A DNA stretch of 64,000 nt from JBBARC01 sp040400005 (GTDB lineage Bacteria; Pseudomonadota; Alphaproteobacteria; Acetobacterales; Acetobacteraceae), in NCBI GenBank assembly GCA_040400005.1, contig JBBARC010000007.1, positions 1 through 64,000 on the forward strand. The letters are read 5' to 3'. Position 1 is the stretch's first letter; each line of letters begins with the position of its first letter. Positions 63,225-64,000 of the stretch are shown here, piece after piece. A model generated the notes under the pieces. The model was not told where the DNA came from, ran no database searches, and saw nothing but the letters and a program-made list of their open reading frames with translations. The translations under genes and the position numbers were made by a program.

Positions 63225-64000
63225 CTACCTGTGCGTCAAAACCCTGACCAGCTCAGTGGTCGTGCCCAATGTTGTGATTTTCAGCACAGCACTAAGCACA
63301 ATAGGATAAGTGCCCGTGGCAAGGCTCGCGGGCACCGTCACGCGCCCGGAAAATTCATTGGTGGCGCGGCGGTAAGTCAGGCATTGCGGGGCGGCGCCAC
63401 CGATGGTGGCGGTCACCGCGCAGCTGCCCAAGGATCGCGCCAGGGTTTCGGTGATCGGCGTTGCGCTGGCATCGGCCAGTTGCAGGCTAACCGTCACAGT
63501 ATTGCCGGCACGCACGGGTTTGGCCGGGGGCGGGGCAAGGTTGGTCAGCGCCAGGCCGACCACATAAGTCAGGCTGGCGGTGCCGGTGGTGCCAGCGGTG
63601 TTGGTGGCGGTACAGATCAAGCTTTTGGCACCTAGCATGGTGGCATCGGGCGGCGCGCAACTGGCGCTGGCAATGCCGGACAGGCTGGCGGCGGGGTTGG
63701 CCGCGGCGGTCACAACTGCGCCGAGCAAGGGTTGGGCCGGGGTGATGGTTGGGGTGAGCGCTGGTATGGCGCTGTCTATGTTGATGGTGGCGAGGGACGC
63801 CGCACTGGTGGCGCCGGCGGCATCGGTTGCTGTGCAAGAAACGGCGTTGGCCCCGGGGGTGGTAACTAACACGGCGGCGTTGGCCGCTGTGGTGGCGATG
63901 CCGGTTGGTGCGGCAAGCGTCGCACCAGTGCATTGCAGGCTCGCGATGGTGCTGGTGGACGTGCTGGCGGCAAAGCTGCCGGTAACCGGGCTTGCGGCAA
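63225..64000 (-). CDS. Secreted Ig-like/HYR-repeat protein, 5' end outside the window
   Basis: The frame is open to the window edge, so at least 258 C-terminal residues are seen. It contains two or more HYR-like modules with paired cysteines: SLQCTGATLAAPTG with ANAVSCTATDAAGATSAA, and ASCAPPDATMLGAKSLICTA followed by TNTAGTTGTASLTYVV. A terminal beta-domain follows (VTVSLQLADASATPITETLA). It is probably an exported, adhesin-like or anchor-bearing protein. The first modules and signal are not visible. The internal GTG at 63872 is not the start. Confidence 0.75.
   Translation of the reverse strand, partial: AASPVTGSFAASTSTSTIASLQCTGATLAAPTGIATTAANAAVLVTTPGANAVSCTATDAAGATSAASLATINIDSAIPALTPTITPAQPLLGAVVTAAANPAASLSGIASASCAPPDATMLGAKSLICTATNTAGTTGTASLTYVVGLALTNLAPPPAKPVRAGNTVTVSLQLADASATPITETLARSLGSCAVTATIGGAAPQCLTYRRATNEFSGRVTVPASLATGTYPIVLSAVLKITTLGTTTELVRVLTHR

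Overview
The window is a 64 kb chromosomal stretch of a GC-rich alphaproteobacterium. C4-pathway 5-aminolevulinate synthase, an NDUFA12-type complex I subunit, a DUF2155 gene beside mlaD, coq7 and heterotetrameric sarcosine oxidase together point to Rhodospirillales/Acetobacterales. The family-level placement is inference. No tRNA, rRNA or CRISPR array was seen. A run of 100 N (17428-17527) marks an assembly gap inside a gene.

Layout. 0.2-4.3 kb: an EamA transporter, a DUF1203 gene, an IS256 transposase remnant, a GloVer-repeat secreted protein and a VOC protein. 4.4-6.3 kb: yebC-ruvC-ruvA without ruvB. 6.3-9.3 kb: a GNAT/DUF1778 toxin-antitoxin pair, a type I secretion target-domain protein, a truncated MazE-like gene behind a strong palindrome, and a host attachment protein. 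9.4-18.7 kb: acid/CoA and amide catabolism (BKACE, SDR, two nitronate monooxygenases around an acyl-CoA ligase, M20 amidohydrolase, FMN 2-hydroxyacid oxidase) and a chemoreceptor fragment. 19-25.7 kb: a decayed accessory region with a WcbI-like protein, a spermidine-synthase-like remnant, a sorbosone-dehydrogenase-like lipoprotein, an M28 peptidase and a HAF-repeat protein. 25.8-34.5 kb: ilvD, an acyltransferase, RidA and TSCPD genes, then the tight operon NDUFA12-mlaD-hypothetical-DUF2155-dsbB-coq7. 34.5-40.3 kb: a TonB receptor, the diheme cytochrome/beta-helix pair and a TetR regulator.

40.7-46.0 kb is a polyamine uptake and oxidation operon (aldehyde dehydrogenase plus a YdcSTUV-like ABC transporter). 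46.1-54.2 kb is a LysR gene divergent from soxBDAG-purU-folD: sarcosine demethylation yields a C1 unit that FolD and PurU can process. 54.2-59.5 kb reads leftward as an M20-like protein, a degenerate transketolase, gap and pgk. 60.2-64 kb carries hemA, an HNH protein, a Phd/YoeB pair and an Ig-like secreted protein that runs off the end.

The main non-coding finding is a dispersed palindromic repeat (family A, about 15 half-copies), often as two convergent halves around a conserved spacer in units of about 120-140 bp. One copy is split by a 190 bp element with 18 bp terminal inverted repeats starting GTAA and an 8 bp target duplication: an IS66-type MITE. The main protein-level finding is the transketolase homologue in the gap-pgk cluster, which has lost essentially all cofactor and catalytic residues, next to an M20-like protein that also lacks its metal site.
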